Assembly: GCF_002813295.1 (NCBI RefSeq)
Contig: NZ_PHUE01000001.1
Location: 1,178,001-1,242,000, forward strand
DNA length: 64,000 bases
Reading direction: 5' to 3'
DNA from: Flavobacterium sp. 5
GTDB taxonomy: Bacteria; Bacteroidota; Bacteroidia; Flavobacteriales; Flavobacteriaceae
How positions within the stretch are numbered: position 1 is the first letter of the stretch; each line of letters starts with the position of its first letter. The notes beneath the pieces are model-generated. The model was not told where the DNA came from, made no database searches, and saw only the letters and a program-made list of their open reading frames with translations. Shown here piece after piece: positions 50,251-58,185 of this stretch. Position numbers and translations under genes: made by a program.

Positions 50251-52647
50251 ATGAAAAATATCCATTTATTTACGACAAGCACGAATAAAGAACTTAAAAT
50301 TGGTTCTAACAATATCGCGAACTTTCCAAAAAAAGAAATTAAGCTACCTGAAATTTTATTTATTACCACTTATCCTCCTCGAGAATGTGGAATTGCGACC
50401 TATTCTCAAGATTTAATATTGGCATTAAATAAACAATTTAAAAAGTCGTTTGTTATAAAAATTGCAGCCTTAGAACTCCAAAGTGAAAAACACACTTATG
50501 TAGATGATATATATGCTATTTTGGAAACAGATAATCAAAATTCGTATGCAGAATTAGCTAAAAACATCAATAGAAATAAAACTATAGAAATAGTTTTAAT
50601 TCAGCATGAATTTGGTCTATTTAGAGGAAACGAAGACGATTTTATTTCCTTTTTAAAATCAATTAATAAACCAATACTAATGGTTTGTCATACTGTATTG
50701 CCTCGTCCAGACGAAAAATTCAGACAACATGTTCTGGAGATAGATAGTATAGTAGATGCCTTTATTGTAATGACCAATAATTCTGCCAGATTATTAGAAA
50801 GTGACTATAATGTTATCTCCGATAAAATTACGGTAATTCCCCATGGAACACATTTGGTAGAACACTCAGATAAAGAATCTCTAAAAGAAAAATATAATTT
50901 ATCGGAACGAAAAATCATTTCCACTTTTGGGCTGTTGAGTTCTGGAAAGTCTATCGAAACTACTTTGGATGCTTTGCAAAGTATCATCAAAGAAGAGCCA
51001 GAAGTTTTGTTTCTTATTATTGGAAAGACACATCCAAGCGTGGTGAGGCATGAAGGTGAACAATATAGAAACTTCCTGAAAGCTAAAATCAAAGAACTGC
51101 AATTAGACAATAATGTAAAATTTGTAGATGCTTATTTGCCATTGGATGCTTTACTGGAATATTTACAGCTAACGGATATTTATCTGTTTACTTCCAAAGA
51201 TAGAAACCAAGCAGTCAGTGGCACTTTCTCTTACGCCATAAGCTGTGGTTGTCCTATAATTTCAACCCCAATTCCTCATGCAGTTGAAGTATTAAAAAAT
51301 GGAACTGGTGTTATTATCGATTTTGAAAACTCCGAACAATTAGCTAAAAATGTGATTAATTTATTAGGTAATGAACAATTACGAAAAGACATTGCCCTAA
51401 ACGGAATTCACAAATTGGCACCAACAGCTTGGGAGAATTCTGCAATTGCACACGGCAGATTATTTGAAAAAACATCTGCCAAAAAAATAGCGTTGCATTA
51501 TAAAATTCCTAAAATCAATCTTAATCATTTCAAAAGGTTAACCACTCCATTTGCAATGATTCAGTTTTCAGTAATTAATCAACCTGATTTGGCTTCGGGT
51601 TATACTCTGGATGATAATGCGAGAGCTTTGGTAGCCATGTGTCAGCATTATGAATTAACGAATGATTCTGCCGATTTACCATATATAAACCAATATTTCA
51701 ATTTTATAAACTTCTGTTTTCAATCAGACGATTACTTTTTGAATTATGTCTGTGTCGATGAAAAATTCACCAAACAAAACAGTGAAAACCTTGCTGATGC
51801 AAACGGAAGAGCCATTTGGGCTTTGGGTTACTTAATTTCTATAAGTGATTTATTATCTCTGGATTTGAAAGAACAAGCGGTATCAACAATGCAAAAAGCA
51901 TTGACAAATGTTACAAAAATTCATTCTACAAGAGCAATGGCATTCATTATAAAAGGACTTTATTACAGTAATTTGAAAAATAGTTCTAATCAAAACGTGG
52001 CTTTGATAGAACATTTTGCCAACAAGTTGCATCAAATGTACAAACATGAATCTAAAGAAAATTGGCTTTGGTTCGAAAGCTACCTTACATATGCTAATAG
52101 TATTTTACCCGAAGCCATGTTATGTGCTTATCTAGCAACAGGCGAACACAATTACAAAGTAATTGCTAAAAAAACCTTTGACTTTTTATTGTCTAAAATT
52201 TACAGAAACAACAGTATAAAAGTGATTTCAAACAAAGGTTGGCTTATTAATGGTAAAGAAACAAAAGAGGAAGTAATAGGTGGTGAACAACCCATCGATG
52301 TAGCCTACACGATACTTGCTCTTAGCAAATTCTATAATATTTTCCGAGAAAAAGAGTATTTGCAAAAAATGGAAATAGGTTTCAGTTGGTTTTTAGGAAA
52401 CAATCATTTGCATCAAATAATCTACAACCCTTGCACGGGAGGTTGCTATGACGGATTAGAAGAAGATTATATCAATTTGAATCAAGGTGCAGAATCGACA
52501 GTAAGCTATTTAATGGCGAGACTTACAATTCAAAAACACTTGAATCACAAAGTCCGAAAAAACAAAAAAAACACAATGATTCCACAAACAAATAAAGTAA
52601 AATCAGTCATCAAAGCTGACAATACTATATCCTATATAAGAGCATAA
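50251..52647 (+). CDS. GT4 glycosyltransferase fused to an (alpha/alpha) toroid glycosidase-like domain
   Basis: 798 residues from the ATG at 50251; a TTG at 50233 could add six. The N-terminal 410 residues are a GT4 (GT-B) transferase: FITTYPPRECGIATYSQDLI, IVLIQHEFGLF, PHGTHLVE, ISTFGLLSSGKSIETTLDAL, and the donor-site helix with SGTFSYAISCGCPIISTPIP, then HAVEVLKNGTG. The remaining 380 residues look like a helical toroid (FAMIQFSVINQPDLASGYTL, DDNARALVAMC; ADANGRAIWALGYLI; GCYDGLEEDYINLNQGAEST), as in GH-like domains attached to mannosyltransferases. With the GH130 remnant just upstream it suggests beta-mannan or mannoside synthesis and turnover. No signal peptide is seen, so it acts in the cytoplasm. 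It is controlled from palindrome site 1. Confidence 0.8.
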   Translation: MKNIHLFTTSTNKELKIGSNNIANFPKKEIKLPEILFITTYPPRECGIATYSQDLILALNKQFKKSFVIKIAALELQSEKHTYVDDIYAILETDNQNSYAELAKNINRNKTIEIVLIQHEFGLFRGNEDDFISFLKSINKPILMVCHTVLPRPDEKFRQHVLEIDSIVDAFIVMTNNSARLLESDYNVISDKITVIPHGTHLVEHSDKESLKEKYNLSERKIISTFGLLSSGKSIETTLDALQSIIKEEPEVLFLIIGKTHPSVVRHEGEQYRNFLKAKIKELQLDNNVKFVDAYLPLDALLEYLQLTDIYLFTSKDRNQAVSGTFSYAISCGCPIISTPIPHAVEVLKNGTGVIIDFENSEQLAKNVINLLGNEQLRKDIALNGIHKLAPTAWENSAIAHGRLFEKTSAKKIALHYKIPKINLNHFKRLTTPFAMIQFSVINQPDLASGYTLDDNARALVAMCQHYELTNDSADLPYINQYFNFINFCFQSDDYFLNYVCVDEKFTKQNSENLADANGRAIWALGYLISISDLLSLDLKEQAVSTMQKALTNVTKIHSTRAMAFIIKGLYYSNLKNSSNQNVALIEHFANKLHQMYKHESKENWLWFESYLTYANSILPEAMLCAYLATGEHNYKVIAKKTFDFLLSKIYRNNSIKVISNKGWLINGKETKEEVIGGEQPIDVAYTILALSKFYNIFREKEYLQKMEIGFSWFLGNNHLHQIIYNPCTGGCYDGLEEDYINLNQGAESTVSYLMARLTIQKHLNHKVRKNKKNTMIPQTNKVKSVIKADNTISYIRA

Positions 52648-52800
52648 ACTAACCCGTTGGATGTAATATAAATTTTAAACGGTATTTCGCTTTGTTAGAG
52701 AAAAACATAGCTATGGACCCAAGAATTGGCTATCAAACTCTTTTATTCAAATCGATTAATTGAAATCTTATTAATTATATCAAAAGGGTCAAACTAGAAA
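52648..52800. other. Intergenic region before dps
   Basis: AT-rich stretch without ORF; the leader between 52830 and 53022 also contains no independent gene. Palindrome site 2 lies between them. Confidence 0.4.
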
Positions 52801-52829
52801 TTATATAACTTTTCCAGAAAGTTGTATAA
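52801..52829. promoter_or_regulatory. Regulon palindrome, site 2 (before dps)
   Basis: TTATATAACTTT-tccag-AAAGTTGTATAA: 12-bp arms with one mismatch, spacer 5. It is the most symmetrical copy, 194 bp before the dps ATG. Confidence 0.75.
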
Positions 52830-53022
52830 GGATTTAATAATCGTTTTTTTAGAATTTTACTTTATAGAAATTAATATAATAATGGGGGTTATTGATATTT
52901 AATTTCTATAAAAATAATCAATGTTGTTTCGTCAAGAGAAGAAGCAAATCACCAAAAAATATTTTTTGGTACTAACAAATGACATTGATATTTTTTTTTT
53001 AATTATTCTAAAAAATAAAAAT

Positions 53023-53496
53023 ATGATACCTAAAATTGGAATTACGGAAGATCATTTACTAAAAGCAAATAGCCTGCTTTCTGTTGTCTTATCTGATGAA
53101 ATGACATTGTATATCAAAACCAGAAAATTTCACTGGAATGTAACAGGAGAAAGTTTTATGGAATTACATAAATTATTTGAAGCTCAATATACAGAATTGG
53201 AAATCATTATTGATGAGATTGCAGAACGTATTGGTAAATTAGGAGGGAAAACCATTGGAACAATGAACGAATTTTCTAAACTGTCTAGAATTAAAGAAAA
53301 TCCAAAAAAATATCCTCTCCAAAGAACAATGCTTTTAGAATTATTGACTGATCACGAAATCTTAATAAGTGAATTACGAAAAGATATAGACAAATCTGCT
53401 GATATAAACCACGATGTTGGAACTGCCGATTTGTTCACAAAAATATTACAACAACACGAGACAAATGCTTGGATATTGAGAAGATATTTAGCTTAG
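53023..53496 (+). CDS. dps: Dps ferritin-like DNA-protection protein
   Basis: 157 residues from the ATG at 53023. A longer frame from 52921 adds 34 residues of low-quality sequence (runs of Phe, Ile, Lys) and is rejected as the start. The ferroxidase residues have the exact Dps spacing: His37, His49, Asp64 and Glu68 in KFHWNVTGESFMELHKLFEA and IIIDEIAERIGKLGG. Twelve copies form a shell that oxidises ferrous iron with hydrogen peroxide and shields DNA under starvation or oxidative stress. The palindrome upstream and the absence of an OxyR-type site suggest control by the regulator shared with the neighbouring units. Confidence 0.95.
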   Translation: MIPKIGITEDHLLKANSLLSVVLSDEMTLYIKTRKFHWNVTGESFMELHKLFEAQYTELEIIIDEIAERIGKLGGKTIGTMNEFSKLSRIKENPKKYPLQRTMLLELLTDHEILISELRKDIDKSADINHDVGTADLFTKILQQHETNAWILRRYLA

Positions 53497-53528
53497 TCAA
53501 TTTAGTTGAATTAATTTTTTGGTTGGTT

Positions 53529-53563
53529 AAATGGTTGTCCTGGCAAGGGCAACCATTTTTATT
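53529..53563 (+). terminator. Terminator of dps
   Basis: AAATGGTTGTCC-tggcaa-GGGCAACCATTTTTATT: a stem of about 11 bp with one bulge and a U-rich end. Confidence 0.75.
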
Positions 53564-53601
53564 AATGTCTATTCTGAAAAAGCGAAGAATTAAGGTGTGA
53601 A

Positions 53602-53630
53602 TAATACAATTTATAGCTAAAGTTATATAA
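53602..53630. promoter_or_regulatory. Regulon palindrome, site 3 (before mlaE)
   Basis: The right arm AAAGTTATATAA (53619-53630) is exact; the left arm TAATACAATTTA is degenerate (8 of 12 bases), spacer 5. A TTTACAAT box follows 27 bp downstream. It ends 104 bp before the mlaE start. Confidence 0.6.
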
Positions 53631-53734
53631 AACAACCCGATAACAATAGTCTTAACTTTACAATACTTACCGTTTGAATATTAGCATTTTACATTATTAA
53701 CCTAACTGTTTCAAAAATATAAAACTATACTATT

Positions 53735-54493
53735 TTGACAACATATCTAAAAAATATTTTTGAAGAAACGGGCAATATCACCTTATTTGTCTGCAGGTTT
53801 TTTAAAGAACTTTTTAAACCTGTCTTTCAGTTTCGGGAATTCACCAGACAGTGTTTTGCCGTTGGATACAAAACACTTCCATTAATCACTATCACAGGAT
53901 TTATAATGGGATTAGTATTAACGCTTCAGTCGCGACCAACTTTATTAAAATTTGGAGCCGAATCTTGGTTGCCAAGCATGGTTTCTTTGTCCTTGATTAG
54001 AGAAATTGCCCCAGTAATTACTGCTTTAATTTGTGCGGGGAAAATAGCTTCTGGAATTGGTGCTGAATTGGGTTCTATGAAAGTGACAGAGCAAATAGAT
54101 GCCATGGAAGTTTCGGCAATTAATCCCTATAAATATTTAGTGGTTACCCGAATTTTGGCAACCACATTCATGATCCCCATCTTGGTTTTCTATGCTGATT
54201 TTATTGGAATTTTAGGAGGTTTTATCGGCTATAAAATACATGGTGACATAAGCATGCACCTCTATTTTTCGGAAGTGATTGAACATGTTGAATTTCTTGA
54301 TATACTTCCTGCCACTATCAAAACATTTTTCTTTGGTTTCTTTATTGGAGTAATTGGCTGCTACAAAGGTTTTAATACTTCAAACGGAACAGCAAGTGTG
54401 GGAATTGCAGCAAATGAAGCTGTTGTTTTATCTTCTCTTTCAATCTTTATTATTGATATGCTAGCCGTTCAAATAACTGATTTATTTTTCTAA
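53735..54493 (+). CDS. mlaE: MlaE-family ABC transporter permease
   Basis: 252 residues with five to six membrane helices. The family motifs are present: FREFTRQCFAVGYKTLPLIT, LSLIREIAPVITALICAGKI, ASGIGAELGSMKVTEQIDAM and GVIGCYKGFNTSNGTASVGI. It forms the inner-membrane core of a phospholipid or lipid transport system between the membranes. The start is TTG at 53735: the conserved N-terminal helix begins there and no ATG is available. It is followed 5 bp later by the ATPase gene and then the MCE protein, the usual order. It is placed behind palindrome site 3. Confidence 0.93.
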   Translation: MTTYLKNIFEETGNITLFVCRFFKELFKPVFQFREFTRQCFAVGYKTLPLITITGFIMGLVLTLQSRPTLLKFGAESWLPSMVSLSLIREIAPVITALICAGKIASGIGAELGSMKVTEQIDAMEVSAINPYKYLVVTRILATTFMIPILVFYADFIGILGGFIGYKIHGDISMHLYFSEVIEHVEFLDILPATIKTFFFGFFIGVIGCYKGFNTSNGTASVGIAANEAVVLSSLSIFIIDMLAVQITDLFF

Positions 54494-54498
54494 AAAAT

Positions 54499-55233
54499 AT
54501 GGAAACACAACCCATCATAACGATCAAAAATTTACATAAGTCTTTTGGGAAAAATACTATCCTAAAAGGAATCAATCTTAGGCTAAATAAAGGCGAAAAT
54601 TTGGTTATTCTAGGCCGCTCGGGTTCTGGAAAATCAGTTACTATAAAATGTATAGTAGGGCTATTGGAACCCGATAAAGGAAGTATTAAAGTTTCAGGCA
54701 AAGAAATTACTAATTTAAAATATGATGAACTTAATAATTTAAGGGTTAAAATTGGTTTTATGTTTCAAAATGGAGCGTTATATGATTCGATGTCTATTAG
54801 GCAAAATTTGAAATTTACACTAAAACATCATACTCGCGATTTACCAGAAGATGCAATTGAATCTGAAATTATCGAAGCTCTAGAAAGTGTTGGATTACAA
54901 GAATCCATTGATAAAATGCCTGCAGAATTATCCGGTGGAATGCAAAAAAGAATTGCATTGGCCAGGGCAATTATAATCAAACCAGAAATTATTTTATATG
55001 ATGAGCCAACATCTGGTTTAGACACTATTACATCAAGAGAAATTAGTGAATTGATACTAGATGTCCAAAAAAAATACAAAACAAGCTCTCTAATAATTAC
55101 TCACGATATGGCTTGTGCAAAAATTACTGGGAATAGAATTTTAATTCTGAAAGAAGGAGAAATTATAGCAGAAGGAACCTACGCAGAATTGGAAAAAAGT
55201 AAAGACGAATGGGTACGTTCCTTTTTTATTTAA
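54499..55233 (+). CDS. mlaF: MlaF-type ABC transporter ATP-binding protein
   Basis: 244 residues. Walker A is GRSGSGKS (39-46), the Q-loop is FMFQNGALYDSM, the signature is ELSGGMQKRIALARAI and Walker B with the catalytic Glu is IILYDEPTSGLD, followed by the switch His in ITHDM. The GALYDSM segment after the Q-loop is characteristic of the Mla/Mkl subfamily. It energises lipid movement through MlaE. It is encoded between mlaE and mlaD with gaps of 5 and 20 bp. Confidence 0.95.
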   Translation: METQPIITIKNLHKSFGKNTILKGINLRLNKGENLVILGRSGSGKSVTIKCIVGLLEPDKGSIKVSGKEITNLKYDELNNLRVKIGFMFQNGALYDSMSIRQNLKFTLKHHTRDLPEDAIESEIIEALESVGLQESIDKMPAELSGGMQKRIALARAIIIKPEIILYDEPTSGLDTITSREISELILDVQKKYKTSSLIITHDMACAKITGNRILILKEGEIIAEGTYAELEKSKDEWVRSFFI

Positions 55234-55253
55234 TACACTAAAAAAATTGAATC

Positions 55254-55997
55254 ATGAATAAAGAAACTGAATCAAATTGGAAATTAGGAATGTTTGTAGC
55301 AATAGGGTTACTATTATTTATCCTTATTATTTATTTTGTGGGAAAACAACAAAACTTGTTTGGATCCAACTTCCAGTTAAAATCAAAATTCAAAACAGTC
55401 AGCGGTTTAAAAATTGGCAACAATGTTCGTTTTTCTGGAATAAACGTGGGTACAGTCAGCGAAATCGAATTGGTAAATGATTCTAGCGTTGTTGTGGTTT
55501 TAACAATACAAGAAGAAGTCCAAAAGTATATTAAAACAGATGCTAGAGCCAGTATTGGTTCTGATGGTTTAGTAGGTGATAAGGTACTTACTATTTCTCC
55601 TGGAACTTCATCTAATAAAATCATTAAAGACAATGCTTTTATTAAATCAACAAGTCCAATAGAAATGGCGGACTTAATGAAAAGTGTAAAAACCAGTGTG
55701 GATAACGCAGAGATTATTACAGGTCAATTGGCACTGTTTACTTATAATATGAATAATGGTAATGGAACTTTGGCTAAATTAATGAATGACAAGGATTTTG
55801 CAAAAAAATTGGATGCGACAATGTCTAATCTTCAATCAGGATCAAAAGGATTAAGTGAAAACATGGAAGCTGCCAAACATAACTTTTTATTTAAAGGCTA
55901 TTTTAATAAAAAAGAAAAAGAAGAAGCCAAAAAGAAAGAAGAGTTACAGAAGAAAGAAGAAACGAAAAAAAAGGAAGATTCGATCCATAAAAAATAG
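55254..55997 (+). CDS. mlaD: MlaD/MCE-domain lipid-transport protein
   Basis: 247 residues. One N-terminal membrane anchor (LGMFVAIGLLLFILIIYFVG, about 11-30) is followed by an MCE domain (about 38-118: FKTVSGLKIGNNVRFSGINV, GTVSEIEL, ARASIGSDGLVGDKVLTISP). A helical region then leads to a very Lys/Glu-rich tail (KKEKEEAKKKEELQKKEETK) of low complexity. MCE rings hold and pass lipids in the periplasm. The charged tail is unusual for MlaD and may be a contact with another component. No MlaB or MlaC gene is nearby, as usual in Bacteroidetes. Confidence 0.92.
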   Translation: MNKETESNWKLGMFVAIGLLLFILIIYFVGKQQNLFGSNFQLKSKFKTVSGLKIGNNVRFSGINVGTVSEIELVNDSSVVVVLTIQEEVQKYIKTDARASIGSDGLVGDKVLTISPGTSSNKIIKDNAFIKSTSPIEMADLMKSVKTSVDNAEIITGQLALFTYNMNNGNGTLAKLMNDKDFAKKLDATMSNLQSGSKGLSENMEAAKHNFLFKGYFNKKEKEEAKKKEELQKKEETKKKEDSIHKK

Positions 55998-56028
55998 CTT
56001 TTTCTAATTTTAAAAGAATAAATGGAAA

Positions 56029-56057
56029 TCATATAACTTATCTCAAAAGTTATATAA
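56029..56057. promoter_or_regulatory. Regulon palindrome, site 4 (before the 61-residue protein)
   Basis: TCATATAACTTA-tctca-AAAGTTATATAA: 12-bp arms, spacer 5. TTTGTAAT begins 27 bp downstream and the ATG 66 bp downstream, giving a normal promoter layout. Confidence 0.75.
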
Positions 56058-56122
56058 GTCATCATCTCCTGTATAAATACATCTTTGTAATATGATCCAA
56101 CTACTAATAAAAATACAAAAAT

Positions 56123-56308
56123 ATGATAGATATAGCGAATAAATCAAAACAGGATGACCTTACAACTGAAAATCAGAAAGAAACCATTATTCTAAATAGT
56201 GCAGTTAAATATCGTGAAGAAACATTAGAATATAATAAATTAAGAAATCAAGTAGATCAAGAATATTATACTAAAGTTCACGGTTGTTCTGTAAAAGCTA
56301 AAGAATAA
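56123..56308 (+). CDS. Small hydrophilic protein of unknown function
   Basis: 61 residues (MIDIANKSKQDDLTTENQKE at the start, VDQEYYTKVHGCSVKAKE at the end). It is highly charged, predicted helical and without membrane segment. No family was recognised. It is accepted as a gene because it has a proper ATG, is preceded at 66 bp by a regulon palindrome with a -10-like box, stands alone in the correct orientation and has codon use like its neighbours. It could be a stress-related small protein. The single Cys is near the C-terminus. Confidence 0.6.
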   Translation: MIDIANKSKQDDLTTENQKETIILNSAVKYREETLEYNKLRNQVDQEYYTKVHGCSVKAKE

Positions 56309-56421
56309 TTCGCATAAAAATAAGAGCTAAAAATTTGGGAAATTTGATATCTTTATAAATATCTAAACTAGTATACTTGAGTTTCTTTTTAATTTATTCA
56401 TATACTTTTTTCATCTACTTA

Positions 56422-57270
56422 TTATATTCGAAAAAAATTAGCTACTATCCACCGTTTTTTCCAACTGTTCCATACTTGCTCAAATGAAATATCATTTTCT
56501 TTATAATGAGTCTTAAACATTGTTTTTGCAATAAAAATATTCTTTTGTTCTTTCAAAAGGCTCAAAAAATCATATTGCTCTTTGTGCAAATCATAAACTG
56601 CCAATTTGAATTTGTGCCTCAAAACCACACAATAACTTTCACTTTCAAATGGCAAGCTAGGATGCTTCTCATTTTTAAATTCGGAATAGTATTTTCTTAC
56701 TGGAAATCGGAACTTAAATAAAGAACATATAGGCACCAATTTTAGTTCATCTTCTGGTGTATCAATCGTTGCTAATTGATAGTCTTCCTCGGCTTTCTCT
56801 TCAAAAAGGACTCCAATGGCATATTCAAATTGAGCCAGTTCAATCATGAAATCAATCCAATCTTCTTTGATATCCTCTTCGGCATCTGGTCTGTTGTTTT
56901 GAAGATAGTCTGAGAAATGGGTTCCCAAAAAAGACAAATTATAATTATGCGATGGTTTTGAAGCAAGATAATCATCGGCAAAAGCACAAAAAATAGCCTC
57001 GCCTAAAGCATATTCCAAAGCGCTAAATTGCTGTGACATGCAATTTCGCAAACGTGCAATATAACTCCGTTGGTAAATACCCAAATGTTCCTGAGCAGTC
57101 AATTTTTCAGAATGAGAAATCACATCTTCAATTGAAGTAGCATTTGATGTTTTCGAAAGTAAATCACTTGGATCCACTCCCGTTTGTTGATAAGGATCCA
57201 GTAAAAGTTGTTGCATCCATTGCTGAAAATCTTTCAATGGTATTTTGTCCGTTTTATCCATCATTGACAT
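56422..57270 (-). CDS. DUF2063 (HvfC-type) partner protein of the MNIO enzyme
   Basis: 282 residues; Met3 or Met4 are possible starts. The N-terminal 100 residues carry the DUF2063 helical domain (LKDFQQWMQQLLLDP; HLGIYQRSYIARLRNCMSQQ, then FSALEYALG; FCAFADDYLASKPSHNYNLS). The C-terminal part fits the beta-rich second domain seen in MbnC/HvfC-like proteins (FKFRFPVRKYYSEF, YCVVLRHKFKLAVYDLHKEQ). Such proteins bind the precursor peptide and form a complex with a DUF692 oxidase. The gene follows the MNIO gene with no gap, as usual for the pair. It is the last gene of the operon visible from 64000 to 56422. Confidence 0.85.
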   Translation of the reverse strand: MSMMDKTDKIPLKDFQQWMQQLLLDPYQQTGVDPSDLLSKTSNATSIEDVISHSEKLTAQEHLGIYQRSYIARLRNCMSQQFSALEYALGEAIFCAFADDYLASKPSHNYNLSFLGTHFSDYLQNNRPDAEEDIKEDWIDFMIELAQFEYAIGVLFEEKAEEDYQLATIDTPEDELKLVPICSLFKFRFPVRKYYSEFKNEKHPSLPFESESYCVVLRHKFKLAVYDLHKEQYDFLSLLKEQKNIFIAKTMFKTHYKENDISFEQVWNSWKKRWIVANFFRI

Positions 57271-58185
57271 CTATAAAAATTTATCCATCGCAAATATATT
57301 CAATGGGTTTGAAACCTGTTCTTTATCAATAGACTGAACTTCATTTTCAACTCCAACAAATGCTGCGTCCATGTATTTCTTTGATTTAAGTAATTCGGAA
57401 TGATACACATCAAAGGCTGGAATATTACCATCCCACTCCAATAAAACGGATGCTTCACCTACCAATTGATAAGCCTGCTGAAACAATTTCCATACCTGAC
57501 TGGTTACTTCCCTATCGTGTGTATCGATAATATAATTGCCACAATTCTGATGTCCAGCCAAGTGCATTTGCACTATTTTATCATGTGGGATTCCGTTGAT
57601 GTATTCCACCGGATCAAAATCATTATTAAACGAAGACACATACACATTGTTCACATCTAAGAGTAATCCGCAGCCCGTTTCTTCAGTCATTATTCGTAAA
57701 AACTCCCATTCCGGTAGGGTAGAATTATTAAAAGATGCATACGTGCTTGGGTTTTCTACAATCAGCGGTCGTTCTAAATAATCCTGCACCTGCGTGATTC
57801 GATTACAAACATGCTTCAATGATTCGTCATTTAGCGGAAGCGGCAGTAAATCGTGCGAATTGGTTGTTAAAACTCCTGTCCAGCACAAATGATCGCTAAT
57901 CCAGGTTGGTTTTACCTCAGATGCGAGCTGCTTTAAACTCTTTAGGTAATCAAAATTTAGCGGATCGGTACTTCCTATAGACATAGAAACCCCGTGCATG
58001 ACCACGGGGTATTTTTCTGCTATTTGCTGTAAGATATGTCTTGGTCGTCCATGCGAATCCATAAAATTCTCAGAAATAACTTCAAACCAGTCTACTTGCG
58101 GATTATTTTGAAGAATATGCTCAAAATGTTGACTTCTAAGTCCTAGACCCAATCCTAAATTGGGCAATCCAAGTCTACTTGCCAT
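57271..58185 (-). CDS. DUF692 multinuclear non-heme iron oxidase (MNIO, MbnB/HvfB-like)
   Basis: 304 residues from the ATG at 58185. The longer frame to 58233 only reads the end of the preceding gene; MASRLGLPNLGLGLGLR is the typical DUF692 start. The TIM-barrel metal motifs are present: MHGVSMSIGS (His64), ISDHLCWTG (His99), IVENPSTY (Glu144), LLDVNNVYVSS (Asp177, Asn179), VQMHLAGHQN (His208, His212), DTHDREV (Asp221, His223) and LLEWDGN (Glu250). MNIOs use two or three irons to rebuild Cys, Asn or other residues of peptides (methanobactin, TglH, bufferin types). The ATG overlaps the end of the Cys-rich gene by 11 bp, so enzyme and putative substrate are translationally coupled. Confidence 0.92.
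   Translation of the reverse strand: MASRLGLPNLGLGLGLRSQHFEHILQNNPQVDWFEVISENFMDSHGRPRHILQQIAEKYPVVMHGVSMSIGSTDPLNFDYLKSLKQLASEVKPTWISDHLCWTGVLTTNSHDLLPLPLNDESLKHVCNRITQVQDYLERPLIVENPSTYASFNNSTLPEWEFLRIMTEETGCGLLLDVNNVYVSSFNNDFDPVEYINGIPHDKIVQMHLAGHQNCGNYIIDTHDREVTSQVWKLFQQAYQLVGEASVLLEWDGNIPAFDVYHSELLKSKKYMDAAFVGVENEVQSIDKEQVSNPLNIFAMDKFL

Noticed and set aside
52921..53022. Upstream in-frame extension of dps
   Set aside because: The added residues are low-complexity (runs of Phe, Ile, Lys) and unlike any Dps N-terminus; the ATG at 53023 begins the conserved protein.
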